DNA of 64,000 bases. Source: Sodalis glossinidius str. 'morsitans' (GTDB taxonomy: Bacteria; Pseudomonadota; Gammaproteobacteria; Enterobacterales; Enterobacteriaceae). A program made the position numbers and the translations under genes. Each line of letters begins with the position of its first letter. The first letter of the stretch is position 1. Of the stretch, positions 1 to 7,526 are shown in pieces. The stretch spans positions 62,001-126,000 of the forward strand of contig NC_007712.1 of the NCBI RefSeq assembly GCF_000010085.1. Direction: 5' to 3'. The notes beneath the pieces are model-generated. The model searched no databases, was not told the DNA's origin, and saw only the letters and a program-made list of their open reading frames with translations.

Positions 1-498
1 TTCCCGCGTTTGGGTCAGCATAAACTGGCGCAGCGGCTGCGCCGCCCGCTCTATTGCCGTGTCCATATCAATCTGGTCCTGGGAAAATGGCAGGTAGGCA
101 TCGCGGTAAATACTGTCCAGCACCGGCGACATCACAAAAAAGGTCAGACATAATGCTAGCCCGAGCAAAATCTGATTGGGCGGGGCGGAGGGCGTGCCCA
201 GCGCATTGCGCAGGATACTCAGCACGATAATGATGCGGGTAAATCCCGACATCAGCAGCAGCGCCGCCGGTAAAAAAGTGAGCGAGGTCAGCAATACCAG
301 CGTTTGTACCGGCAGCGACCAGCGCTGGCCGCCGTCGGGTAGGGGATGCATCTGTATGAGCCCCTGCTGTGCGGCGTGGGCGGCCTGAAAAGGCAGTAGT
401 ATTATCAGTAACGGCAGCGCCAGCAGCACAAGCGGCCACACGCCGCGAGCCGGCCCGCGCCGCATGCCGCGCGGAGCACGCTGAATCGGCATGCTCAT
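1..498 (-). CDS. fliP: Flagellar export-gate protein FliP (3' end outside window)
   Basis: FliP is an inner-membrane protein of the flagellar type III export gate (FliPQR core). I translated this partial frame by hand, because its stop lies beyond the left edge. It starts at ATG 496-498, which overlaps the fliO stop as ATGA. The protein begins with a basic stretch and a hydrophobic signal sequence ending near AAHAA, as FliP is made with a cleaved signal. It continues with the family landmarks TRIIIVLSILRNALGTP, APPNQILLGLAL, and AQPLRQFMLTQTRE at the edge. It covers about the first two thirds of the usual ~245 residues, with no break seen. It is the most distal visible gene of the fliF-to-fliP minus-strand operon, and fliQ and fliR would be expected just outside. 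Confidence 0.95.
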   Translation of the reverse strand, partial: MSMPIQRAPRGMRRGPARGVWPLVLLALPLLIILLPFQAAHAAQQGLIQMHPLPDGGQRWSLPVQTLVLLTSLTFLPAALLLMSGFTRIIIVLSILRNALGTPSAPPNQILLGLALCLTFFVMSPVLDSIYRDAYLPFSQDQIDMDTAIERAAQPLRQFMLTQTRE

Positions 499-869
499 GT
501 CGTCTCCCGCGATTGGCGCTCGCGCGCGAGCAGCGTCCGGAACGTTGGCGGCGGCTCGTCGGGCGCGTCGTCGCCGGCGGGCAGGGTATGCAGGTGCGTT
601 ATTCGCCCCGGCGTGACGCCGAGCACCAGCCAGTGCTCCCCGGCCTCCACTACCACCACCCGTTCGCGGTTGCCGAGGGAGCAGCCGGCACGGACTTTGA
701 GCAGCGGCTGGCCGCCGTGGCGGGGCGCAGAAAAGCCAAAGCGCCGCGCCAGTTTGAGTAGCACGAGGATCAGCAGCAATACCGCCCCCAGCGATCCGGC
801 CACGTTGAAAAGTACGGTGCCGTGGCCGCTGTCATGCGCGACCGGCGGCTGTAGTGTGGTCTGTTTCAT
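495..869 (-). CDS. fliO: Flagellar biosynthesis protein FliO
   Basis: FliO is a small bitopic membrane protein that helps assemble the FliPQR export gate. The 124-residue product has one clear transmembrane segment near residues 25-42 (GSLGAVLLLILVLLKLA). A cytoplasmic domain follows with the typical LLKVRAGCSLGNRERVVVVEAG pattern and then WLVLGVTPGRITHLHTL. Length is close to the E. coli protein (~121 residues). It starts one base before the fliN stop is passed and overlaps fliP by 4 bp, so it lies in a tightly coupled operon. Sequence conservation in FliO is generally low; the call rests on the motif and on its position between fliN and fliP. Confidence 0.93.
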   Translation of the reverse strand: MKQTTLQPPVAHDSGHGTVLFNVAGSLGAVLLLILVLLKLARRFGFSAPRHGGQPLLKVRAGCSLGNRERVVVVEAGEHWLVLGVTPGRITHLHTLPAGDDAPDEPPPTFRTLLARERQSRETT

Positions 870-1274
870 TTATCGGCTCAACCGGCGCATACGTTCGGCG
901 GGCGTAACAATATCGGCGATGCGCACGCCGTATTGTTCTCCCATTACGACGACTTCGCCGCGGGCGATCAGGTAACCGTTTATCAGAATATCCAGCGGTT
1001 CGCCCGCCTGTCCTTCCAAAGGCACTACCGCGTCCTGGCTCAGGTGCAGCAGTTCGCGAATGGTCATGCGGGTCCGCCCCAATTCGACGGTCATTTTCAC
1101 CGGAATATCCAGAATCAGGCTGAGATCTTCCGTCAGCGGCGATCCCCCTTCGGTGGTGGAAGCAGGGGGGAATTCCGGCCTGCTCGGTGCCGGGCATGCT
1201 GTATCGCCAAGGCTTTGCCCGTCGGTTTCGTGCAAGGGCGCCTCGTCGCCGGGCGTGTGTGGGGTATCACTCAT
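870..1274 (-). CDS. fliN: Flagellar switch/C-ring protein FliN
   Basis: FliN forms the lower ring of the flagellar C-ring and docks the FliH-FliI export ATPase. The product has 134 residues (E. coli 137). The N-terminal third is an acidic, poorly conserved linker. From about residue 48 the SpoA/surface-presentation fold is clear: LILDIPVKMTVELGRTRMTI, then LLHLSQDAVVPLEGQAGEPLDILING, ending in GEVVVMGEQYGVRIADIVTPAERM. The start overlaps the end of fliM by 8 bp, which suggests translational coupling. No damage is seen. Confidence 0.96.
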   Translation of the reverse strand: MSDTPHTPGDEAPLHETDGQSLGDTACPAPSRPEFPPASTTEGGSPLTEDLSLILDIPVKMTVELGRTRMTIRELLHLSQDAVVPLEGQAGEPLDILINGYLIARGEVVVMGEQYGVRIADIVTPAERMRRLSR

Positions 1275-2289
1275 GAGGAATGTCCTTATTGTTTAATTGG
1301 TCAATGCCTTGATTAATCACGTGTTCTACTCGCAATGCATACCGCCCGTTCAGGCTGCCGTAGTTGCCGAGGAAGACCGGGACACCATCAACGCAGGCGG
1401 TGAGCCGATCGGGGCGCGGGATCGGCAGGATATCGCCCCGCCGCAGCTCCATGACCCGCGATAGGCATAGAGGCAGGTCGGCAAAACGGGCGACAAGCTC
1501 CAGTTCGGTACCCTGCAACTGTCTGGCCAGATTTTGGCGCCAATGGCCCTGATCCTGCCGAATATGCTCCGGCAGTGGCTTACTTAAGATCTCGTACAGC
1601 GGCTCCAGGGCGGCCTGCGAGAAAACAATGGCAAACTCCCCCTGCATGGCGCCGATAGCGACCCGAAACGGCGAAATCACGACCATTTCGCCATCGCTAA
1701 AGCCTGTAAACCGGCAGGACGTTTCCGCGGTGATGAATTCCGGCTCTAGCGGATGTAACCCCAACCAGGCGTCGCCATAGGCCTGTAGCATCAGCTTCAG
1801 CAAACGGTCGATAACACGCTGTTCCGCCGGGGTAAATGCCCGTTCCTGCGCGTCGGGCAGCCGCCCGCTGCCGCCGAAAAGCGTGTCGAGCGTGGTAAAG
1901 ATAAGCCCCGGCGTGAAGGCGAAGAGCGTGTTGCCCCGCAGCGGTTTCAGGTCGATCAGATTTAGACTGGCGGGAGGACGGAGCTGGGCGGCGAATTCCC
2001 GGTACGGTTGGATCAATATCGCTTCCGCGCTGATGTCGGTGCGGCGCTGCATCAGAATGAACAGCGCGCTCCGAAACCGGCCGGCGAAATCCTGATTGAT
2101 CATTTCTAGCCCTTTCAGGCGCTCGCCCCCCTGGCGCCGACGTTGAGCGGCATCGAAGGGCGAACCTGAACCGGTCTTAGGCGAGGGCTGCTGTGCGGCG
2201 CGCGCCTGTGCCTGCCGCAACTCCTTTTTGGCCTGTTTACGCGTGAGCGGGGCGGGGCGGGCGGAATCTTTCTCGGACATAGCGTTCAC
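1267..2289 (-). CDS. fliM: Flagellar motor switch protein FliM (no CheY-binding N-terminal motif)
   Basis: FliM is the C-ring protein that joins FliG to FliN and normally binds phosphorylated CheY. Two starts are possible. GTG at 2289 overlaps the fliL stop as GTGA, and ATG at 2280 gives 337 residues (E. coli 334). The body matches the family throughout: GLEMINQDFAGRFRSALF, LNLIDLKPLRGNTLFAFTP, FGGSGRLP, FTPAEQRVIDRLLKLML, and GDILPIPRPDRLTACVDGVPVF near the C-terminus. The N-terminal ~40 residues are basic and alanine-rich. They lack the ILSQxEIDALLN peptide that binds CheY-P in enteric FliM. The gene is otherwise open, so this is not simple decay. See the finding on this point. Confidence 0.95.
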   Translation of the reverse strand: MNAMSEKDSARPAPLTRKQAKKELRQAQARAAQQPSPKTGSGSPFDAAQRRRQGGERLKGLEMINQDFAGRFRSALFILMQRRTDISAEAILIQPYREFAAQLRPPASLNLIDLKPLRGNTLFAFTPGLIFTTLDTLFGGSGRLPDAQERAFTPAEQRVIDRLLKLMLQAYGDAWLGLHPLEPEFITAETSCRFTGFSDGEMVVISPFRVAIGAMQGEFAIVFSQAALEPLYEILSKPLPEHIRQDQGHWRQNLARQLQGTELELVARFADLPLCLSRVMELRRGDILPIPRPDRLTACVDGVPVFLGNYGSLNGRYALRVEHVINQGIDQLNNKDIPHE

Positions 2290-2795
2290 CGCACAATAAA
2301 TGAGTTAAAAAATACGTCAGTCACGTAGGGCGGCTGACCGTTTGGACGCTGCTGATTCAGCTCTTGCTTTATCTGCGTAAGTAAGGCCTGTTTGTCTGCC
2401 GCAGACGAGATCGAGGCGGGGGACTGCTGCGATAGAAGCAAAATCAGGTAGTTGCGCAATTCGGGTAATTGACTTTCCATTAGCGCGCGCGTCTTTTCGT
2501 CCTGCAAACGCAAGGTTAAACCGACATACAGCATGGCACCGTAATCGCCGTTGTCCGGTTGTAAACTCACGGTAAAAGCATCCAATGGGAAATACACCGG
2601 CGGTAAGGTATTTTCCGCCGGTAAACTGTCCACCGTTTGTGCAACGGGAATCGCATCCTCTTTGATGCCTGGCTGCAGATAGACGAGCAGGCCGAGTGCT
2701 AGCACGGTTATCGTCCCCAGAATGATGACCGCAGCGGAGCGGTATTTGATAAAAAAAGCCTTAATGCCTGACACGTCTTTTGCCCCTGTAGCCAA
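2286..2795 (-). CDS. fliL: Flagellar basal-body-associated protein FliL
   Basis: FliL is a single-pass inner-membrane protein around the stator/MS-ring. The open frame extends up to TTG 2867, but no ATG occurs in its first part. I prefer the TTG at 2795 (preceded by AAGGGA), which gives about 169 residues. GTG at 2774 is the other candidate. A short basic N-terminus (FFIKYRS) leads into one transmembrane helix (AAVIILGTITVLALGLLVYL). The periplasmic domain then has the family pattern PVYFPLDAFTVSLQ, LYVGLTLRLQDEKTRALM and LPELRNYLILLLSQQ, ending VTDVFFNSFIVR. The gene is intact, and its stop overlaps the GTG start of fliM. Confidence 0.9.
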   Translation of the reverse strand: MATGAKDVSGIKAFFIKYRSAAVIILGTITVLALGLLVYLQPGIKEDAIPVAQTVDSLPAENTLPPVYFPLDAFTVSLQPDNGDYGAMLYVGLTLRLQDEKTRALMESQLPELRNYLILLLSQQSPASISSAADKQALLTQIKQELNQQRPNGQPPYVTDVFFNSFIVR

Positions 2796-2907
2796 AACCT
2801 GTTCCCTTGCCACTACACGCCTGCGGCCAGGCGCCGTAGTGAGTATCCCGTTAATCACCCCGAACAAAGGGGAAAAAAAACGTCTTAAACGCGTTCACTT
2901 TGCCCCT

Positions 2908-4026
2908 TCAGGCATAGATATCGATACCGCCGCGATATCCCGTGCCGCTACCGACAGCCACGCTGTCGTTGTGCTGCGCTACTAACAGCAAGTCGCTTCG
3001 CGTCCGCCCGTGCTTCGGGCTTTCCCCCTGGCCCTGCTGTTGCCCGGCGGTTTCATGGCCGGATGTTTCTGTGCCGACACTGGTATCGCCAAGCGCGATG
3101 CCGTTTTCCGCCAACGAGGTGCGCAATTGAGTCATGGCGGTTTCCAAAACCGACCGCACCTGTTGATTGTCGGAGGCGAAATGGACCTGCAACTGCTCCT
3201 GACTCAAGCGCAGATTGACCTTTACCGCCCCCAACTCCTGAGGATGGAGGTGCAGCTGAGCGTGAAAGATGCTGTAACGGTTAAATAGCATGATGTGTTC
3301 GCCGAGATGCTGTTGCCAGGCCGGAGAGCCTAACGGCTGGCGCAGGTGTGCAGTGGCCGCCGGCGGCGGGGTCTGCGCCGGGAGGGGGGCCGGATCGGTT
3401 GTAACAGCGGCAAGCAGAGTTGAAGACGGCCCGGCCGGTGCAAGCGTCGCGGTTGCAGCGAGACTGTCACTATGCGCCGTGGTGTGCGACGGCACATTGC
3501 CGCGGACGCGCGTAAGCGCGACTTCGGCCTGACCGTTGCCATACACAAGACGCGGTAACGGGTTTTCTGCACATTTTGCAGTTCGCTTGGCTGCCGGCGG
3601 CAGGATCAGCAACGGCTGCCGATCCTGTACACCGGGAGTCTGCGCCGCGCCGTCGGCCAAACGGTGCGCAGAGCCGGGGGTGATGGTCAGCTTCGCCAGC
3701 ACCGGATCGCCATCGGCGGGCCATTGTTGCAACACAAACTGCGCCAGTAACGCCTGTAAATGCTGCAGTTCGTCATCGTCCAGCGCGTGATCCCCCTCCG
3801 CCAGACGCTGGTTGATTAGGGCCGCCAAAGCCTTGCAGCGCTGCGTCAGGGAAGCCTTTGGGTCCGGATCCGCGACCGGGCTGTCGGCGCCCACATCCTG
3901 ACGGCGCGTACCAGCGAGATACTGTTGTAAGGCGTCAGCAAATTCACTCTGGTGCAATTCGGTTGCGGCGGCGGTCGTGATAATGGGCCCTCTGTCCCTG
4001 ATAATCATGCTCGCGGTGGGTATCAT
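2908..4026 (-). CDS. fliK: Flagellar hook-length control protein FliK
   Basis: FliK is an exported molecular ruler that also switches the export gate from hook to filament substrates. The product has 372 residues (E. coli 375). The long N-terminal and central region is low-complexity, rich in Ala, Pro, Gln and Thr, as expected for the ruler part. The C-terminal switch domain is conserved: HAQLHLHPQELGAVKVNLRL, QLQVHFASDNQQVRSVLE, LRTSLAENGIALGDTSV, followed by a Gln/Gly-rich tail. The start overlaps the fliJ stop by 4 bp (ATGA). The product lies between fliJ and fliL, as in enteric bacteria. No damage seen. Confidence 0.93.
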   Translation of the reverse strand: MIPTASMIIRDRGPIITTAAATELHQSEFADALQQYLAGTRRQDVGADSPVADPDPKASLTQRCKALAALINQRLAEGDHALDDDELQHLQALLAQFVLQQWPADGDPVLAKLTITPGSAHRLADGAAQTPGVQDRQPLLILPPAAKRTAKCAENPLPRLVYGNGQAEVALTRVRGNVPSHTTAHSDSLAATATLAPAGPSSTLLAAVTTDPAPLPAQTPPPAATAHLRQPLGSPAWQQHLGEHIMLFNRYSIFHAQLHLHPQELGAVKVNLRLSQEQLQVHFASDNQQVRSVLETAMTQLRTSLAENGIALGDTSVGTETSGHETAGQQQGQGESPKHGRTRSDLLLVAQHNDSVAVGSGTGYRGGIDIYA

Positions 4027-4472
4027 GATTCCACTCTCCTTAAGGACGCCCGCAGCGCGAACTCATCCATTTGTTTTTGACTGCGGCGATTTTCGCGTAG
4101 TTGACGCGCGGTCTCGGAACGCGTTTTGAGGATCTCGAACGCATTAAGCCGCTGTTTTTTTTGGTGCCACTGGGCCACCGCCAGATCGACCCGCGATTGA
4201 AACACCGACACCTGCTGGCTGTGATGGGCGACAATTTTATACAGAGAGGCAATAAAGGACTGATAATTAATCCATTTATCAACATTCAGACCGGTGCCGG
4301 TCATATTATCCTCAAGTTGTTTGCGATATTCTTGCTCGTAACTCATCAACTGATTTAGCTGCGCCACGGCGCTGGCGTGCGCGCTGCGGCAGGCGCCGAG
4401 CTGAAGCAGGGCTTCTTCCAAAGCCCGTTCAGCATGCTCCCTCAAGGTTTCGATAGGCGATGTACTGGTCAT
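4023..4472 (-). CDS. fliJ: Flagellar export chaperone FliJ
   Basis: FliJ is the coiled-coil stalk protein of the FliHIJ export ATPase complex and a general chaperone for export. I place the start at ATG 4472 (MTSTSPIETLRE), preceded by AAGGA, which gives 149 residues (E. coli 147). A longer upstream reading to 4598 would overlap fliI and has no family similarity. The protein is almost all charged helix (RALEEALLQLGACRSAH, MSYEQEYRKQLED, QSRVDLAVAQWHQKKQRLNAFE), ending with a polar tail. It starts 10 bp after the fliI stop. Intact. Confidence 0.93.
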   Translation of the reverse strand: MTSTSPIETLREHAERALEEALLQLGACRSAHASAVAQLNQLMSYEQEYRKQLEDNMTGTGLNVDKWINYQSFIASLYKIVAHHSQQVSVFQSRVDLAVAQWHQKKQRLNAFEILKTRSETARQLRENRRSQKQMDEFALRASLRRVES

Positions 4473-4482
4473 GAAGGATTCC

Positions 4483-5859
4483 TTATGCGGTTGAAGGGGG
4501 GATGAGGAGATCGGACAGCTGTTGACAGGATTGGGTGTAACTACAAGGTTGCGAGACATCCTGGCGCAAATAGCTTTCCAACTGGGGATAATGGGCAATT
4601 GCCTGATCGAGCAGCGGGTCGCTGCCGGCAGCGTAGGCGCCTACCGAGAGCAGATCGCGATTGCGCTGATAGCTGGCGAGCCACTGCTTCACCTGTTGAA
4701 CTTGCTGAAAATGGGCTGTATCTACCAGGGCGGTCATTGCCCGACTGATGGACGTCTCAATGTCGATGGCAGGGTAATGCCCTGACTCGGCAAGCTGACG
4801 TGACAACACCACATGACCATCCAGAATGGCCCGGGCAGCGTCGGCGATGGGATCTTGCTGGTCGTCTCCTTCCGTCAGTACGGTATAAAAGGCTGTGATC
4901 GAGCCGCCGCCGTCCGCGCCGTTGCCGGCACGCTCCACCAGTGTGGGCAATTTGGCGAATACCGACGGCGGATAGCCTTTGGTGGCTGGCGGCTCGCCGA
5001 TGGCCAGACCGATTTCGCGCTGTGCCATCGCATAGCGCGTCAGGGAGTCCATAATGAGCAGCACATGCTTGCCGCGATCGCGAAAATCTTCGGCGATACG
5101 CGTGGCGTAAGCGGCGCCCTGCATACGTAGCATGGGTGAAACATCCGCCGGCGCGGCGATAATGACCGCACGGGCGATGCCCTCCTCGCCGAGGATATTT
5201 TCGATAAAATCTTTCACCTCGCGCCCACGCTCGCCTATCAGGCCGACGACAATGACATCAGCCTGGGTATAGCGCGCCATCATGCCGAGCAGCATACTTT
5301 TGCCCACGCCGGAGCCAGCAAATAAGCCCATACGTTGCCCGCGGCCTACCGTTAGCAGGCCATTAATCGCACGCACGCCGACATCGAGCACATCCGTGAT
5401 GGGACTGCGCGCGAGAGGATTAAGAGGCGGGCTGTAGAGTGAGGCGCGATAACCGGTTTCCGGCGGTGGCAGGTTGTCCAGCGGCTGCCCGCTGCCGCAG
5501 AGGACGCGGCCCAACAGCGCCGGACCCAGTGGAAGCAAGCGGGCGGGGACTTTGCTGTTAGCTGAACCCGGCGCATAGACGCGGGCGCTGGGCAGGATGC
5601 CCTCCACATTTTCCAGCGGCATCAGAAACAGTTGCCGGCCCTTGAACCCGACGACTTCCGTTTCGACCAGCCCTACCGCCTTGCCGTTATAGCGTTCGAT
5701 AAGACAGGTGGCGCCAAGGGGTAATTGCAGCCCCACCGCCTCCATCACCATGCCGGTCGTCCGCGTTAGCCGCCCGTAGTGGCGGCAGTCCGGCAGGGTG
5801 GTAATCATGCGTTCCTGGCGCGCCATCGCGTTAATCCAGCGTTCCAACTGCACGGTCAT
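4483..5859 (-). CDS. fliI: Flagellum-specific export ATPase FliI
   Basis: FliI is the F1-beta-like ATPase that unfolds and feeds substrates to the flagellar type III gate. I use ATG 5859 (MTVQLERW), which matches the E. coli start and is preceded by AGGAGGG; this gives 458 residues. Landmarks: RYGRLTRT-like N-terminal domain (HYGRLTRTTG, residues 28-37), Walker A AGSGVGKS at 181-188, the family motif GERGREVKDFIE, Walker B HVLLIMDSLTRYAMAQREIGLA, and GEPPATKGYPPSVFAKLP. The start lies 29 bp inside the end of fliH, which suggests coupling. All catalytic motifs are intact. Confidence 0.97.
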   Translation of the reverse strand: MTVQLERWINAMARQERMITTLPDCRHYGRLTRTTGMVMEAVGLQLPLGATCLIERYNGKAVGLVETEVVGFKGRQLFLMPLENVEGILPSARVYAPGSANSKVPARLLPLGPALLGRVLCGSGQPLDNLPPPETGYRASLYSPPLNPLARSPITDVLDVGVRAINGLLTVGRGQRMGLFAGSGVGKSMLLGMMARYTQADVIVVGLIGERGREVKDFIENILGEEGIARAVIIAAPADVSPMLRMQGAAYATRIAEDFRDRGKHVLLIMDSLTRYAMAQREIGLAIGEPPATKGYPPSVFAKLPTLVERAGNGADGGGSITAFYTVLTEGDDQQDPIADAARAILDGHVVLSRQLAESGHYPAIDIETSISRAMTALVDTAHFQQVQQVKQWLASYQRNRDLLSVGAYAAGSDPLLDQAIAHYPQLESYLRQDVSQPCSYTQSCQQLSDLLIPPSTA

Positions 5860-6544
5860 GCGGCAGGCCCTCCTTGAGCATCTGGCATAGCTGCTGCCAG
5901 CGTGTTTCCAGAGTGGCATCCACCTCGCCGTCCTCGGCGATGATGCGGCAACCGCCGCGCATCAGCTGTCCGTCGGCCAGCAGGCGCCAGCCCTGGCTTT
6001 CCAGCATGCTGCCTAAATGACGCTGTAGCGACGGCAGATCGTCCGGGTGCACATACAGCCGCAGATCGCCGTCGAACAGCGGCCGCTCGTGCAGTAGCTG
6101 TTGAATGGTCTCCAGTACGACGCGGGTGTCGCATACCGGCGATTGGCCCAGAATTTTGCCGGCCGCCGTCAGCGCGATTTGCGTTAGCCGCGCCGGCATC
6201 ACCGCATCCAGCCCCGAGAGGGTAGCCTTCAGTTCGCGCAGCAGATCTGCTAGTTGGGCGGTTATCTGTCCTTGTTCGGCCTGTGCATCCTGCAACCCCT
6301 GGTCAAAACCGGCGCTGCGTCCTTGATCAAAACCCTGCCGATAGCCCTGCTTCTCGCCCTCCTGCTGACCCTGCTTGAACCCGCGCTGTTCCGCCTGGCT
6401 GCGCAGTAGCGTTAACTCCGCCTGCCAGGCGTTGTCGTCCTGATCCCCTGACGCCAGCGGCGCGGGAAGGCTCTCGGTGAATGCCAAAGCCAAATCCGCC
6501 GGCAGCCAGCGTTGCCAACGCGCTATTTCGGCGCGCTCAGACAT
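5831..6544 (-). CDS. fliH: Flagellar export ATPase regulator FliH
   Basis: FliH is the stator-like partner that holds FliI in check and tethers it to FliN at the C-ring. The product has 237 residues (E. coli 228). The N-terminal part carries a helical GxxxG-type repeat rich in Gly and Gln (KQGQQEGEKQGYRQGFDQGRS and on), the FliH/YscL hallmark. The C-terminal half (ARLTQIALTAAGKILGQ, LRLYVHPDDLPSLQRHL, DATLETRWQQLCQML) matches the FliI-binding domain. The start overlaps the end of fliG by 8 bp. Intact. Confidence 0.95.
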   Translation of the reverse strand: MSERAEIARWQRWLPADLALAFTESLPAPLASGDQDDNAWQAELTLLRSQAEQRGFKQGQQEGEKQGYRQGFDQGRSAGFDQGLQDAQAEQGQITAQLADLLRELKATLSGLDAVMPARLTQIALTAAGKILGQSPVCDTRVVLETIQQLLHERPLFDGDLRLYVHPDDLPSLQRHLGSMLESQGWRLLADGQLMRGGCRIIAEDGEVDATLETRWQQLCQMLKEGLPHDRAVGTLD

Positions 6545-7526
6545 AGTTTTCCCCGTCCTTGTTGATCACTATTTCATCAGCATCGGCCAGGCGGCGGACC
6601 ACGGCCAGAATCGCCTTGCGCTCGCTTTCCACCCGAGACAATTTAACCGGGGCGCTGAGATTGAGATCGTCACGCAAGATCTCCGCCTGACGCTGCGACA
6701 TATTGCCCAGGATCCTCTCCACCAACGGTGGAGCGCAGCCTTTCAAGGCAATGACGAGCACATCGGTGTCGATCTCCTGCAGGATACGGCGCAGACTGCG
6801 ATCGTCCAGATCCTGCAAATCGTCGAACATAAACATCTGATCGACTATTTTCTCCGCCAGGCTTTCATCAAAGGCGCGTACTGCGTCGATCGCCGCCTCT
6901 TCCTGCCGACTTTGCATGTAATTGAGGATCTCCGCCGCCGGACGCACACCGCCCTTATTGCCTTGCCGGCTACGCTGACCGCGCAGTAAATCATTCAAAG
7001 CCAGTGTCAACTCTTGGAGTGCGGCCGGCTGCAGGCCGTCGAGCGTGGCTATACGCACCAGAATGTCGTTACGCAGCGTTTCCTCCAGACCGGAGAGAAT
7101 TTCTGCGGCCAGACTGCGCTTGAGCAACACCAGAATGGCGGCGATCACCTGCGGATGTTCGGCCTGAATAAGCGCCGCCACCGCCTGCGGTTTCATTGAG
7201 TTCAACGCGTCAATGCCTTTGTCATCGTCCGCGCTGGTGATATGCAATTCTTCCAACAGCAGCAGGGCGCGGTCCTCTCCCAGCGCGCTGATAAGGGCCG
7301 CGCGCAGATAGTCGTAGCTGTCCTTCTCCGGGCTTATCATCGTCTCCGCGTCGCTATGAAAGGCGTCAAGCACGCTGGTCAACTGCTGACGGGAGTAGAT
7401 GCCCAGAGAGGCCATCGTCTTACCTATTGCCTCCACCTCCTGCTTGCGCAGATGTTTAAAGACGGCGGCGGCGGCCTCTTCCCCCAGCGTCAGCATGACG
7501 ACGGCGCTTTTTTCGATGGCATTCAT
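6537..7526 (-). CDS. fliG: Flagellar motor switch protein FliG
   Basis: FliG forms the upper C-ring and gives the rotor surface that meets MotA. The product has 329 residues (E. coli 331). It starts MNAIEKSAVVMLTLGEEAAAA, the usual N-terminal domain that binds FliF. The middle domain carries the EHPQ motif (QAEHPQVIAAILVLLKR). The C-terminal domain has MFMFDDLQDLDDRSLRRILQEID and the charged rotor helix RQAEILRDDLNLSAPVKLSRVESERKAI. The start overlaps the fliF stop by 4 bp (ATGA). No damage is seen, so the torque-generating surface should be present. Confidence 0.96.
   Translation of the reverse strand: MNAIEKSAVVMLTLGEEAAAAVFKHLRKQEVEAIGKTMASLGIYSRQQLTSVLDAFHSDAETMISPEKDSYDYLRAALISALGEDRALLLLEELHITSADDDKGIDALNSMKPQAVAALIQAEHPQVIAAILVLLKRSLAAEILSGLEETLRNDILVRIATLDGLQPAALQELTLALNDLLRGQRSRQGNKGGVRPAAEILNYMQSRQEEAAIDAVRAFDESLAEKIVDQMFMFDDLQDLDDRSLRRILQEIDTDVLVIALKGCAPPLVERILGNMSQRQAEILRDDLNLSAPVKLSRVESERKAILAVVRRLADADEIVINKDGENYV

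Noticed and set aside
4473..4598. Longer fliJ start
   Set aside because: The extra N-terminal part overlaps fliI and shows no FliJ similarity; ATG 4472 has a good ribosome site.
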